Shown: positions 11,627-24,037 of the stretch, piece by piece
How the letters are laid out: the number at the start of each line of letters is the position of its first letter
How positions within the stretch are numbered: the stretch's first letter is position 1
From: Sanderia malayensis
Taxonomy: Eukaryota; Cnidaria; Scyphozoa; Semaeostomeae; Pelagiidae
Direction of reading: 5' to 3'
Assembly (NCBI GenBank): GCA_013076295.1
Contig: RQOL01000729.1
Location: 1,178,001 to 1,242,000, forward strand
DNA length: 64,000 bases
Notes under the pieces: generated by a model
What the model was told of the DNA's origin: nothing
The model's database searches: none
Seen by the model: only the letters and a program-made list of their open reading frames with translations
Translations under genes and position numbers: made by a program

Positions 11627-14600
11627 CATGTCTGGGTACCCGAGAATATTCCTTGCCATGTCTGGCCTAGAATGGAAAGAAACAAAGATAAATTGAAATG
11701 CTATATAGTTGCAAGCAGAGTGACGAAATAATCAATTACTTAGCCAACCTACCTTCCTTCTGTTGTGAAACAATGCATATGCACCGAGTACCAATACAAT
11801 CACAAACATAAACACAACTCCAAATGAATAGCCTCCATACTGCTGTTTCTTCCAGGGAAACTTTCTACGACCAGGCATTTTTCTTTTCCAATTTCTTAAC
11901 TCATTCTCCTTTCTGCTTGAAAAAGGAAACAAAAAATTAGACACAAATGGAATTACCATTAGCACTATCACTTATTTGCAATTTACCCCAGCTACCCCCC
12001 CCCCCTCTCGACGGTACAGCTAATCAGTTATCTTACAAGGATCGTCGTAGTTCTTTCATAATATGCAAACGCAATTTCCAGAAAGCGCCTTACAAAAAGT
12101 TCTACCACTAGAGACAAAAAACAAACATTTTAAAACAAAAAACATGTGTAGTACCTTTGTAATTTCTCTTGAACTCGATTCAAACGGTCTACAAAAGAGA
12201 CAGAACATTAATTGACTAAGTTTTAAAACACTATATCAACGAGGTCATGATTAAAAGCCAGGCATGTGGTACAGGGATCTATAAACCATATGTGCTTCGA
12301 ACAAAGACATTTACAAACCATCATAAAGGAACCTGCCTAATTTAGCCTCTTCTCTCTTTCTCTCCTCTTCATTTTCTTGTTCTTCCCCTTCAGGATGTAA
12401 CTTGTCATCTTCACCAAAGCCACCTCTGTAATCCTTTTCATTATACGGTTTATTGTCTTCGTTCAGGTCCGTGGGAATTTCCATAGGCAAACCTCCTTTC
12501 ACCTCTTCACCCTCTTCAGCACCTTCCTTTTCAACAACTTCTTTGGCCTTCTGCTCACCATCAGCTGATTCCTTCTTCTTATCATCATCTGCGAGTTTAC
12601 CAGTTTTCTCTTTCTTTTTTATTTCTTTCTCTTCATCCTTCATTTTCTCTTTCACTGATTCTTCATCCGTCTTCTCATGATGATCCGATGGTTTACCAGC
12701 CTTCTTCTTTTCGTTCACTGTTTCTCCGCCCTTCTCATTGCCTTCATCAGCTCCACCATCCTCTGTATTATTGTTTGCAGTCTCTTCATCTTCCTTCTGC
12801 TTCTGATCTTCCTTGTTCTTCTGATCTTCCTTCTTCTTTTCATTTTCATCTTTAGCGGCACTTTCATCTGTATTATCTTTTGCAGTCTCTTCATCTTCCT
12901 TCTTCTTCTGATCTTCCTTCTTCTTCTGATCTTCCATCTTCTTCTGATCTTCATCTTTAGCAGCACTTTCATCTGTATCATCTTTTGCATTCTCTGCATC
13001 TTCCTTGTTCTTCTGATCTTCATTTTTTTTGTCCATACCTTTCTTATCTTCATCTTTAGTGGCACTTTCCTCTGTATTATCTTTTGCAGTCTCTTCATTT
13101 TCCTTCTTCTTCTGATCTTCCTTCTTCTTCTGATCTTCCTTCTTCTTCTGATCTTCCTTCTTCTTCTGATCTTCATCTTTAGCAGCACTTTCATCTGTAT
13201 CATCTTTTGCATTCTCTGCATCTTCCTTGTTCTTCTGATCTTCATTTTTTTTGTCCATACCTTTCTTATCTTCATCTTTAGTGGCACTTTCCTCTGTATT
13301 ATCTTTTGCAGTCTCTTCATTTTCCTTCTTCTTCTGATCTTCCTTCTTCTTCTGATCTTCCTTCTTCTTCTGATCTTCCTTCTTCTTCTGATCTTCATCT
13401 TTAGCAGCACTTTCATCTGTATCATCTTTTGCATTCTCTGCATCTTCCTTCTTCTTCTGATCTTCTCTCTTCTTCTGATCTTCTTTCTTCTTCTGATCTT
13501 CCCCTTTTTTGTCCATACCTTTCTTAACTTCATCTTTAGCAGCACTTTCATCTGTACCATCTTTTGCATTCTCTGCAACTTCCTTCTTCTTCTGATCTTC
13601 CCTCTTCTTCTGATCTTCTTTCTTCTTCTGATCTTCCCCTTTTTTGTCCATACCTTTCTCATCTTCATCTTTAGTGGCACTTTCCTCTGTATTATCTTTT
13701 GCAGTTTCTCCCTCTTTCTTCTTCTTCTGATCTTCCCCTTCTTTGTCTGCATCTTTCCGATCTTCATCTTTAACTCCAGTATCCTCTGTATTCTCTTTTG
13801 CAGTCTCTTCATCTTCCTTCTTCTGCTCTTCAACAGTTTTCGCCTTACCAGCCTTATCCTTTGCTAATTTTCCAATCTTCATTTTGTCTTGTTTTGCTAT
13901 TTGCTTAGCACCCTTTGTCTTTAGTTTTTTATTCCTATTTTTAACATTTGATTTCTGCTTTTCTTCAATTCCTTGGTCTGCCTCTTCAGTGATTCCTGTC
14001 AATTCTATAAATATAAAAAGAGCTCACAAAGTTTTTGAAAGGAAAATTATCTGCATTTAGAGCCAAGCTGCTTTTGTTTTGCTTTGACATTACAAAGCAA
14101 TTAATTAAAAATGCACAACAATTCTTGTATCATCATTTCACAGAAAAGATGATACAATTTCTGAAAATAGCATGGAAAGGCTTTATTTTAATGACCATAC
14201 CTCCAAAAGATTTTGAAATTTGTGACTTATCTTTAGACATAACTGCAGCATCCTTTGGTTTTGAAACTGTTGGCTTTTGCTGTTCATCTCCTTTCAGAAA
14301 ATCTAAAATAGCATCAAATACTGCAATAAACTTTGGTCACACAGTTTCAGTGTTTAAAAAGTGAAGTATTCTAATAGCACTCATAATATAAAAAGTGATT
14401 ATGAATATTGGGCATGAAAACCACTGGATAAGCTCATAACTGAAATATTCTTTCATACCTGTGATTTTTGTAAAAAGGTCTGGCTTCTTGGTAGAAATAA
14501 CTTTAACATCTTGAGCATCTGGTAATGCTGGCTTATCTAGTTCTTCTCTTCCAATCACATCTGAAATAAATATTTATATCCACATGACTAAATATCACTA

Positions 14601-15636
14601 CGGTCTGCTTTAAGTTTTAAGCATAGATGAGATAAGTTAAATAATGTTACTCCATTTTTATAAACGATATTTAAACTTTACATATCACATGTAAAACAAT
14701 TCACAAAGGAAATTCAGCAAGATGTACAGTACAGCAGATTTCCTGAAGAAATATACACCTTAACCGTCACAAAATCCTTATAACATTTAAAAATTTCTCA
14801 ACTCTTGAGAAAAAATAATATTGGAGTCAATTTTCTGCCACTCAAAAGTTACAAAGCTGTTAACAAACTTTGAGTATCCAGTTTTCATAAAAACTATGAG
14901 ATATTTCGTGTAAAAATTCAATAAAAAACATTTGCATCTGTACCTTTTATTGATGAAAGTACCGAAGTTGCTTTCTTCCTTAATGAATTATAAAGTTGAT
15001 CTGAGGTTGATTCAGAAGATTCAGCAGTCTTTGCAGCTCCATTTTCACTGCTATCTGCTATTGGCTCTAGAAATAAAAAACCAAGGGGACCTGAAGGGCA
15101 TTACAGACAAAACTATTCAATGTAAAAAACTTTAATGAGCTATATTGAGCATGATATGACACATGCTATAAAATAAAGTATACTTTGCAGATTAGATGAA
15201 AATTAAAACCAAGCCATTGATAAGTTGCTTCAGGAATATAATAGCATGATAAAGTCGTTGCATTGGAGCAAGAGTCAATACAGGCTCAGACGAACAAAAC
15301 CAAACGAAACCACAGTGGTTTCGCTTCTAGCTTGCATTTGAAGCACTCATTCAGCACACACATGCCAGCACACTTTTGCAAGCTCAACTGCCATCATAGA
15401 AGGACTGCTTTGCGCACTAAAAAACTACTAAATGGACAATAAAACAAGCAAATAATACGAAAATCACCTTCGACAACGTTGCTATCATCAGTTGCTTTCG
15501 ATTTATCTTCTGAATGAACTTTCATGTGATGCTGATTTGAAGAAGACGGCCTATTTTTTCTTCGTAAAGCAGCACTATTAACGTAAAATGAGCATAATAA
15601 TACTCCAAGAGTAATTGAAATATATCCGAGCTTCAT
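11627..15636 (-). CDS. TGOLN2: TGN38/TGOLN2-like type I membrane protein with long Lys/Glu/Asp repeats (3' end not fixed)
   Basis: Exons: 15468..15636, 14944..15066, 14459..14560, 14201..14302, 12337..14004, 12155..12188, 11753..11912 and 11627..11666. The final short exon is uncertain. A signal peptide (MKLGYISITLGVLLCSFYV) opens the protein. Exon 5 encodes about 556 residues of charged repeats built on EDQKKK and DDTDESAAKDE. Exon 7 holds a membrane span (FGVVFMFVIVLVLGAYALF) followed by HNRRK. The tail contains YSRV, a YxxPhi sorting motif. Signal peptide, repeat lumenal region, one span, HNKRK-like stop-transfer and a short YxxPhi tail match vertebrate TGN38/46 and the related KCT2. A role in trans-Golgi/endosome cycling is inferred from layout, as repeats do not align. 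Exon 5 uses a GC donor. Confidence 0.7.
12780..13740 (-). repeat. Coding minisatellite, about 222-bp higher-order unit
   Basis: Inside exon 5 of the TGN38-like gene. A short unit encoding EDQKKK (18 bases) is nested in a larger unit. Two neighbouring blocks, starting near 12981 and 13203, are nearly identical over about 222 bases (74 codons). Because the period is a multiple of three, expansion or contraction keeps the frame. Confidence 0.88.
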
Positions 15637-16376
15637 CTTTAATAATTACAAGGACGCAATCTGTAACAGATGTGATTCAGGAATTTCGTTGATGTGGCAA
15701 AAAACGTTTCATTTGCATGCCACAACGCAATGAAGCCAAATGGAACTTTTTCATATGCAAATTAATTTAGCAGCATCCCATCAACGCAACGGACTTCTTA
15801 CTGCACGTGCGTCACACCCTCCCACCTGCCTTCTGCCGGATCGAAACTTCCGCGACACAAAACATTTGGGCACACACAAGAATAAAAAGTACACCTTAGA
15901 ACATGTCTTGTTGTTTATACACAAAAAATTTATGCCATGAAGAATATAACGTCTAAACAATCGCATAACTAAATAAATCCAAGCAATCGGAGTTTCAAGA
16001 GTTTCGAGACTGTGTTAAGAGTAGACGAAATAACAAATTTATTAATTAAAGATAAAGCGGAGTGCATACTATCAAATTTATCAAATCACCTCTATGCAAT
16101 GCAAGATGTATTCAAACAGGTTGGGCGTGAAGAAAAATTGCATGTACCCAGGAAGCAAGGTTGGAATATTCTAAATATCTCATCAGTACTGATTTGTCAT
16201 GTCGAGAGACAACTTTAAACATAGTTTACAACCCAAAGATTAGTTTATTTCTTTAACAAACTTCTGCTCAGTTATAGTCATATAACCAATTCTTCTCCAT
16301 ACGTATCATTATCATCCAGTGTTATATAAGAGGAAGCTTTTCATTTTCATTGTCAATGGCCTTTTCTTAGTTCTCT
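15637..16376. other. Intergenic: promoter side of TGN38-like gene and 3' flank of first Dickkopf gene
   Basis: No coding exon seen. An AATAAA polyadenylation signal for the Dickkopf gene lies on the minus strand at 16244-16249, about 130 bases past its stop codon. Confidence 0.6.
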
Positions 16377-18422
16377 TTACTTCTTTCCTTTGGCTCCAGA
16401 AGGCAAACAGATCTCATGGACTCCAAATATACTAATAAAGGAAAATATCAACCCTCAATACACTATAGCTAAGTTCTGGAAAAATATAGCATTGAAGCGT
16501 TTACAAAAAGGTCTAATATATTCTATTTATTCTATCTGCTGAGTGGCTTTGAACTAATATATGTTTACGCTTATCATCAAATTTGTCTAAATTTCCCAAA
16601 GAGAAACATTTGTACGTGACATAGGAAAATTGCTAATACGATTCTATTGAAAATACCGACATGGTTCTTCGTACTGGAACTCTGGAACTATGAACTGGAG
16701 AGTAAAGAGCTGAGAAGACAACAGCATTCAGTTAAGAGCAGCGCGTCACACTTACCCTACTTGCTTGCAGACGAGACCCTGTTTGCAAGGACCGCAAACG
16801 GGCTGCACAGTTCCTCCGATGTACACAGTTCTGAACTGATTATATGGTCCGCATGTTTGATGTTCGTCCAGGGCTGGCTTGCAGATACTGATGACCGGGT
16901 TGATCGCGGGCTCACGGACGCAACAGAGGTTTGCGCCTACGCAGTCTTTTTGTCGGTCGCAAAATGTACCTGGGCAGTTACAAAACGGTAATAGTTTAGG
17001 TTAACGTCATGAAACTGCATATGGGTGAAGAGTTGGTAAATTCAAAGCAGTGTCTCGTTGATAATGTGTAATATAGGTCAGCAGCTAAATACGATATCGC
17101 ATGAATAAAACAATGGAGATTAGAAAGAGAAGGCTGGAGAAACTGAAAAAGATAATAGATAAGAAGGAAGGCTTGCAGAATAAAACAGGAAAAAGGCCAA
17201 CAAAACAGCGGAATATTCGAAGGAAGAGGCTGGGAAAACTGCGGAAAATAAGGGAGAAAATGGTGGACCTACAGTTGAAGATATAGAGACTTAATTCAAC
17301 TACAAATCAACTGTAGAATACTGAAAGTAATTTTTTTATTGATGTCATAAACAATGGATCTATAGATTGGTTTTATAGACTGGAACATATTAATATAGGG
17401 CACAATAATCTATTGTAAGAGCTCGTAGTGATCATCCATTGCTGTTACCAACAGCATCTATTGGAGATTACAAAAGACAACGATGTTAATATTCAATGCA
17501 GACGTTGTTAGCACAAACCTTGCTTTCCCTTGGAAGATCCTTTCTTGCATCGTCCGTAAGTGCATTCTGTTCCCGGACAGCATTGTCCGTTTTGCGTGCA
17601 GGCGACATTTTCCTTCAAACAGTCTACACACAAGAACATGTGACAGTATTTGTTAGCATCCGGGCATGGCTTGTGTACATTGCACTCCTGAGAGTAATAT
17701 CCAGGAGCAATCATCTACAAAACAAGAATTTAACACCGTCAAGTATTAATGCTTGATTAACACTTAATTAGTAATCACTATATTACCATAACATGTTCGT
17801 TTACTATGCTTGACGTTATAGTATACATGTGTTCTTGTAGGAATTGGATTGTGGCCTGACAGAAAAACAAGGATACTCTGTGTAACTTATCAACTATGTT
17901 CAGTGTTTATTTTGTGTTCGACGATTACCAGTTGACCGTAGAGCCCAGACATTGAAACTCAAAAACGTCTGCTTATACCATGCAACGATCTATCTATCCA
18001 TACCTTGAAACTATATATCACTATATATCAATAATATAGAGGACTGTAGTGATAATAGTTGTACACGGGCCACACTAAGATGGGACAATCCTTCTAAATT
18101 GCATACACATTCTGGCCCGAACGGTTGGTTGACAAAGTTACCAATGCAATATCGTTTACATTTCCGATATCTGTGTACATATGTATACGAGTGTATGTGA
18201 CTTTCATAACAGTTTTCTTCCTATGGGTTGGTTTGTAAGCGTGATATATGGTGATATGAAGCAATAAAAACAAATATCGCGTACCCTTTTGTAGTTAGCA
18301 GCCTTTGCCTCGGCGCCTTCCTCGTTGTCATTGGCGTGCACATCGACTTTTTCGCCCAAATTGGCCGCGAATGCAATGCCACACAAGGCTCCTATGAGGA
18401 GCGAAAATCTAAGCATATCCAT
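16377..18422 (-). CDS. DKK: Dickkopf-like secreted protein, copy A
   Basis: Four coding exons: 18285..18422, 17519..17714, 16756..16969 and 16377..16431, giving 200 residues. A signal peptide (MDMLRFSLLIGALCGIAFA) leads. Cysteine domain 1 lies in exon 2 with CHMFLCVDCLKENVACTQNG and CCPGTECTYGRC. The colipase-like domain 2 begins GTFCDRQKDCVGANLCC and includes CGPCKQGLVCKQVG. The last exon encodes IFGVHEICLPSGAKGKK. Spacing CxxNGQCCPGxxCxxGxC and GTxCDxxxDC matches Dickkopf proteins, closest to DKK3 in my reading. Members are secreted modulators of Wnt signalling; activity of this copy is not shown by sequence. The second donor (gtttgt) is weak but in phase. Confidence 0.85.
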
Positions 18423-20339
18423 TACTTTTGGTGCGGAGAAAATCGGCGTGCCAACGTATAGTTTTATTATTTACATTCACAACAATATCGGATCTGCGAA
18501 AATTTCGGATGCAAGAAACTCGTCATCCGCAAAGAATGGCCTGACCCTGGTTTGGGTGGTTGCTTCAGCTCATCAAGTATTCATGAGTTATACGACCCTT
18601 ATTCATGGTGTCGACACGCATGTGCAATGTAGCCAGTGATTTGGGTTGAATCCAAAAGAACAGTGCATACGCCCGATACACCGAAAGGGCACAGAAATCA
18701 CATAACCATGTTACTGCTCACAATCATCGCACTGCATTTCAATAATATCACCAAACTATCAAGAAATGTCACGATACCTTGAGAACTGTTGTGAAGTGAA
18801 TGTGTTATAAAATAGGCCCGGTGGCTACTCTCGGTCGGTGTGATTAAATATCTCGTCGACAACTGGTCGAGTTCCGTAAAGAATAAATACAATTTTCCTA
18901 AGGAACGAAATTAAGTCTGGATTTAACTATGTTCCAACCAACGCCCAAATCAGACGAGACAAGGGTGTGGGAGCATAGTTCCACCCTTGGGCAGTTTTAC
19001 CTAAGCTCTTCGCTTAAGGAAGTGCATAAATAGCGTAACGAAAACAATATGATAGCAACTTGAAAATTTGTTTTTCTCAAAGAAAAATGGTGGTTTTTAA
19101 GATAGTGGTTATAGACCTGCGAACTAACAATTAAGCATGTGAACACGAGAGTCAACCATCCATGAAATAGTTATACTTTACATACAAATTATGTAAACCT
19201 TATGATATGGTTGTACATTATTTATTCCCTGATCACAAACAGCACTCAGATTGGAGGCAGGGCAGAGAGGCGGGGAGAAAAAGACGAGCCTCGTTTCGAA
19301 GGCAGTTTGTAAATTCTACTCGGTGGACCACCGATTTCACCAGAACGAGGCAGTGCGTGACCCGTTCGGCATTTATTCCATTATGTGCCAAAAACCAGAC
19401 TATTACACAAAACGTACAAAACAAGCAAGCTGGGGCCTTTATACTGTTCAATGCTTGCTGTAAAGCCTTGAAAAAGCTAGTACTTGACAAGTAGTTGTTA
19501 GTATTGGAGCCCTTTAGATGAGCAGCTGATGGAATAGAAACAATGCTATACCCAAACAGTCCCACACACAGCCAAACAGACAGAATTACCAATGACTGAA
19601 GACAACGAGACCAAGAGAAAACAACGCAATTGGTTTAAAATATCAAGTTTATCAATACAATTCATAATTAGAGACGTTCTTCTACAAGACTTGAGTAAAA
19701 CCTCTACAGTACAATATATGTAATACAAAAGCAGATTGTGGACGTAGTAATATACTAACGATACATATAAGCTGCTCGGTTCTACGAAATTAATTTCCGT
19801 GATAGTGATTTGTGATTCTGAAACAGTGATTCGTGATTCATTATCATTCATTACGTCGGTGACAACATTGCATTGGGCAAATATATTCTGGAGCATATTT
19901 TGTTCTGTGTTTCATAACCAGGAATGGATCCTCTTTATGTTATATGAATATGTTCAAGTGAAGATTTGTTCAGAGCAAACGATGTTGTAGATGATGCTGA
20001 TGAGGTAGATGGCCACAGCAAGGTGAATATTGATTCTGCACACAAATACGTCGAGGCAAACGAAGAAAATATTTCCACTCGCTCCCATCTTTTTCTCTCT
20101 TTTCTCCCTCCCACTCTTGGTTTCCAGCAGAACTTACCATAAACGATAATAAGAAAACTATAAATAGATTTTGATTGATTTATCCTACAATTTTGTACAT
20201 AGCCAAAAGTCAACCAGTTAGTCAGTTCGTAAGTGAATTCAACAACAAAAATATCTCGTCATGTGTGATTGAAATGAAAATTACAAGTTGGCAATCAAAG
20301 CGAGGCTGTGCGGCCTCGCTTTCGTTACTCGCTTTGTTT
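18423..20339. other. Intergenic between Dickkopf copies A and B
   Basis: No spliced coding model supported. A 119-codon minus-strand frame at 19233-19592 begins with a signal-peptide-like stretch (MVILSVWLCVGLFGYSIVS), but it shows no recognisable domain and no conserved cysteine framework. I treat it as unproven. Confidence 0.4.
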
Positions 20340-22608
20340 TCACTTGTCATCCTCCTTCATGCAGATCTCGTGAATTCCGAATAATCTAGAAGAGAATAAA
20401 CATACATTTAGTACACCCCGGTAAAATAATTACAAAGGAAATACCAAGATACGCAGTATGCACTGTGCTTCAAACTTGAGTCGTAACTCAACAAGATGGC
20501 TACATAAAAGCGACTTAAAATGCAGACAACTTCAGTTCAAAAAAGTGGCGGGACAAAGAAGAGACTCGTAAGGTATACATACCCAACTTGTTTGCAGATA
20601 AGTCCTTGAGCACATGGTCCACAGGCTTTCTGTACTTGGGCACCAACGTAGACATTTCTAAAGAAGTTGATTGGTCCACAAACCATGTCTTCGGCGAGAG
20701 GAGGCTTGCAAATCGAAATGTGAGGGTTGATAGCTGGCTCTCTGAAATGCGAAAACAAGGAGATACTTACTGATGATAATTATCCCGCTACCGATGCATA
20801 AATTAGCATAGACTGCCAGTGCAGGCCTTACACAGGACAAAATTTATGACAAGGAATGATACAAGTCAAAGGGTATTGTAGATGGAACACTGCGAATGAT
20901 TATGAGGTGTTTGAATTTTGGAGGTTTTTGTTCATGGGGACTGGTTTGCAGGGGCGGATCTAGACCAAAATCTGACTGGTGCAATTTACGGATTTTTAGG
21001 GCGTGTCCCAAGGCTTCGTACACTGCCACACCCCGTTTGGTACATTAGGATTACTTGAAGAGACTGGTAAATGAAAGAGGCTTCGCAATACCTGACGCAA
21101 CAAGCAGCTTTGCCTTCTCCTGCGCAGTCTTCGTGTCTGTCGCAGAATGTGCCAGGCAGGCCTTCTGTGACGCCGGATTTGCATCGCCCGTACGTGCATT
21201 GTCCTTCACAGCATTGGCCGTTTTGTGTGCAAGCGACGTTCTCCTTCAAGCAATGTACGCATAAGAACAAATGGCAGTACTTCTCTGCAAAACAAAGACA
21301 GAACACACACATTGAGTTACGGGCAACGAGCGAACATAAACAAATGTCTTGTAGTTGTACTAAAAATTGCTTATAACAATTTCAGATCTGACGCAAGCCA
21401 GTTTGACGTGCTCAGATCTGACGCAAGCAGGTTTGACGTGCTTGCAAAATAGCAACCAAACATTAGCGGTACAGTCTGAAACGACCAATTGAGGTCGGGT
21501 ATAGCTATCCCTCTATTGAAAGCTCGAAGCACCCCCATACATTCTCCATTTACATATGTATGGCAAGTCAGACATGTGTATGGCAAGTCAATATATGTAA
21601 ACAACTGGTAGCAAAGTTCTCCGGGGTCGATGCTTATAAGGCAAAGCTTAAGCGGGGCGCAAAGTACAGAGTATTGCTACAGGGATAGCTGATTGATGGC
21701 ATTGATTTGTTGGCTTACTTTCAGGGCAGGCTTTGTGTGCATTGCATTCTTGTGAGTAGTATCCAGGTGCGAGCATTCTTGGTGCAATTTCATCACGGGC
21801 TACATTGGGGGCAATCGGTGCATTGGAGATCTGCAAGAGAAAAATAAACATCGATAAAACAAATTCGACTGACTGGAAACATTTTAACAAACATATACAA
21901 AGCGTGAGTTACACACAAAACGATGCTGTGAAAAGTAAACAAGTCCAAAAAACGAAATCAAGAAATCAAAAATTCGAAATGTATTTTAACTCGAGTTTTT
22001 TCTCCAAACAAAAAATATCATGTCTAAAAACAAACTGCGATGATAAAAACTATGTTCTCGCACCAGCTGATTACACTTTGGGCCTCGCTAAAAACCACTT
22101 TGAAGTGGGTTGGTTATCATCATAATACAAAAATAATTTGTTATTACATTCGTATCAACCAAAATACAATAGGGGTGTACTTTCTATAGGCATAAACATG
22201 TAGCATGGTAACATATGTTCATTGATATTCCAAACGTTGGTAAATAAAAATTTTGGCGACAAAATACTGCTATGATGCTCTTCTGTTGCGTTTTGATAGT
22301 CAAGAGGTCGGTGTTCATTTACAATGAATAAATCTAACAAGATTGATAGATACATATATATACATAGGTATATGTCCCAGGAGGTACATTGGTGTAGTTA
22401 AGCAATAGTTCACATGTCAATGCCATCTGTCCAATGGTAAACACAAGTAAACTTCGCAACCCGAAAGCTAGTAGCAGTACAAAGACTGCAAAAACATTGA
22501 AATACTTACTGGCGAAGGGGCCGATCGCTTCACCTTTACAGCTCCACTGAGAACGACCAACAGTAGTATTAAACATGCAGAAAACATAGCTGTTCTTGCA
22601 CGCCACAT
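20340..22608 (-). CDS. DKK: Dickkopf-like secreted protein, copy B
   Basis: Five coding exons: 22510..22608, 21719..21830, 21092..21284, 20583..20741 and 20340..20385, giving 202 residues. The signal peptide region contains MFSACLILLLVVLSGAV followed by KVKRS. Domain 1 spans exons 2 and 3 (YYSQECNAHKACPE, then YCHLFLCVHCLKENVACTQN). Domain 2 starts GTFCDRHEDCAGEGKAACC and continues in exon 4 with CGPCAQGLICKQVG. The terminal exon encodes LFGIHEICMKEDDK. It is clearly paralogous to copy A, yet its introns sit at different places: one inside domain 1 after CPE, one after CCVR, and none before GTFC. Only the last, phase-2 intron after QVG is shared. Confidence 0.86.
21388..21446. repeat. Short tandem duplication in intron of Dickkopf copy B
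   Basis: Two adjacent copies of a roughly 30-base unit reading agatctgacgcaagc then aggtttgacgtgct, with two mismatches. No function is visible. Confidence 0.7.
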
Positions 22609-24037
22609 CGTGCCACAAGAGATACTTGACTCGCCACGTAAATGAAGAAAAACGGCAAATAAATGCGTCGGTCCTAAAAATCCTGATTCTATCAAGACGG
22701 GATATATTTTTCCACAAAACTTTGGCCGAGATTGGCGTAGCTGAACGGGCAGGAGCAGGTGCAAAATGAGAGATGTTTCGTCAGTTAGAATACGAGCAGG
22801 TTACGGTATACGAGCTCACTGGCTTTCGTGTTGGCATGTTGTTAACAGGTCAGAACACAAGGTCAGCACCGTTGACCGATCGCGCCCATACATCTGCGCG
22901 CATCGCTGCCCAGTTCAATTACTCGTTTGATCACAGCATAGAGGGTGTTTGGTTTGATTTCACCGTCGTGCTCGTTACATAAACAATCGCTTCCATTCTC
23001 GTATGTTGTTGCAGAGTCACTGATCTCTCCCTTGTCGCTATTTGTCACAGTAAACAAAACAATACGCGAAACCGAGATAGAATATATATATATAGCTAGT
23101 TGCATTTCATATGTATTGTACTACACTCTGCTCGCCTTATCGTAACAACAGTCGCAAGCACGTAACCGCGCTAATACATCTTTCTCGTAACGCGTAACAT
23201 GCAACTCGTAACAACGACAGTCTAATGAGGTGCATGCTTCCTCATGTGATATTCACTACCATAATGCAAAGATTAACAACCCAAATACTGATTCTACAGA
23301 GTTACTGGGATAACGAGAAAGTGTGTAAACCTTGCGCCTGTAAGTCTACCCTTCGACCCCTAAAAATCCCTTCATGCCGCCTTAAATAGGACGAGTATTA
23401 AATAGCCACTTACATTGTCTCTAGAGAGGGTTGGAGCATTGGAAATTAATTAATTATTGGTTAATGTACCATAGATGCAAGGTAGACTGTTGACTGACTG
23501 TTCACAAGAGAACAAGACCAGAGCATGTAAAATAAACAGTAGGAAATAAGTCAAGAGGTGTGAAATGAGGCTCGGTCGATACTCCACTCACTCCAAACAC
23601 AACTGGTACAAATTGCCACTTGCGCAGATATCGAGTAGTTTACAGCCTCGTTCTGGATCGCTATGCATTTCGTCACGACTAGCCTCGGAATGGTGTTTTA
23701 TGAAATAACAAGCATAAATAATATTCTTTTGTCTCCGCGCTGCCGAGTATCACATAACTCGACGTCTGGTGGCAAGTATCGGTAGACTTCACAACAAGTT
23801 ATAAGCTGGTTTCAACGACCAGGCTATCCCCGATGTAGTTCACGAAATAATTGAACAGCGGAAATGAAACCTCTGACGCAATTGTTCGACAGAAAGAAAC
23901 CTGATTCGAGAAGCCAAGGAACGAAGAAGTGAAAACATAACAAGACTCTCCGTAAAATCGAGACTCTCCGTAGAATCGAGAGTCTCCGTAGAATCAAGAC
24001 TCAACCTTGAACAGGAGCACAACTTTGATGATTCGAG
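22609..24037. promoter_or_regulatory. Divergent intergenic region between Dickkopf copies B and C
   Basis: About 1.4 kb separates two oppositely directed Dickkopf genes, so both promoters should lie here. No TATA box can be called with confidence. Just before the copy C start, at about 23940-23999, there are three copies of a 19-base unit (gactctccgtagaatcgag with small changes), probably within its 5' UTR. Confidence 0.45.

Noticed and set aside
12715..13833. 372-codon minus-strand frame of Arg/Lys repeats
   Set aside because: Shifted frame of the same repeat exon. The flanking exons fit only the acidic/lysine frame.
12677..13867. 396-codon plus-strand frame rich in Phe, Leu and Ile
   Set aside because: It is the complement of the EDQKKK-coding repeats of the TGN38-like exon. 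The hydrophobic pattern follows from the repeat and has no splice or start support.
11627..14004. Triadin/aspartyl beta-hydroxylase N-terminal region as identity of the Lys/Glu-rich protein
   Set aside because: Those proteins have an N-terminal membrane span and no signal peptide. Here a signal peptide comes first and the span is near the C-terminus.
19233..19592. 119-codon frame with a signal-peptide-like start between two Dickkopf genes
   Set aside because: Cysteines do not form a known pattern, there is no paralogue in the window, and overlapping frames of similar length exist on the other strand.
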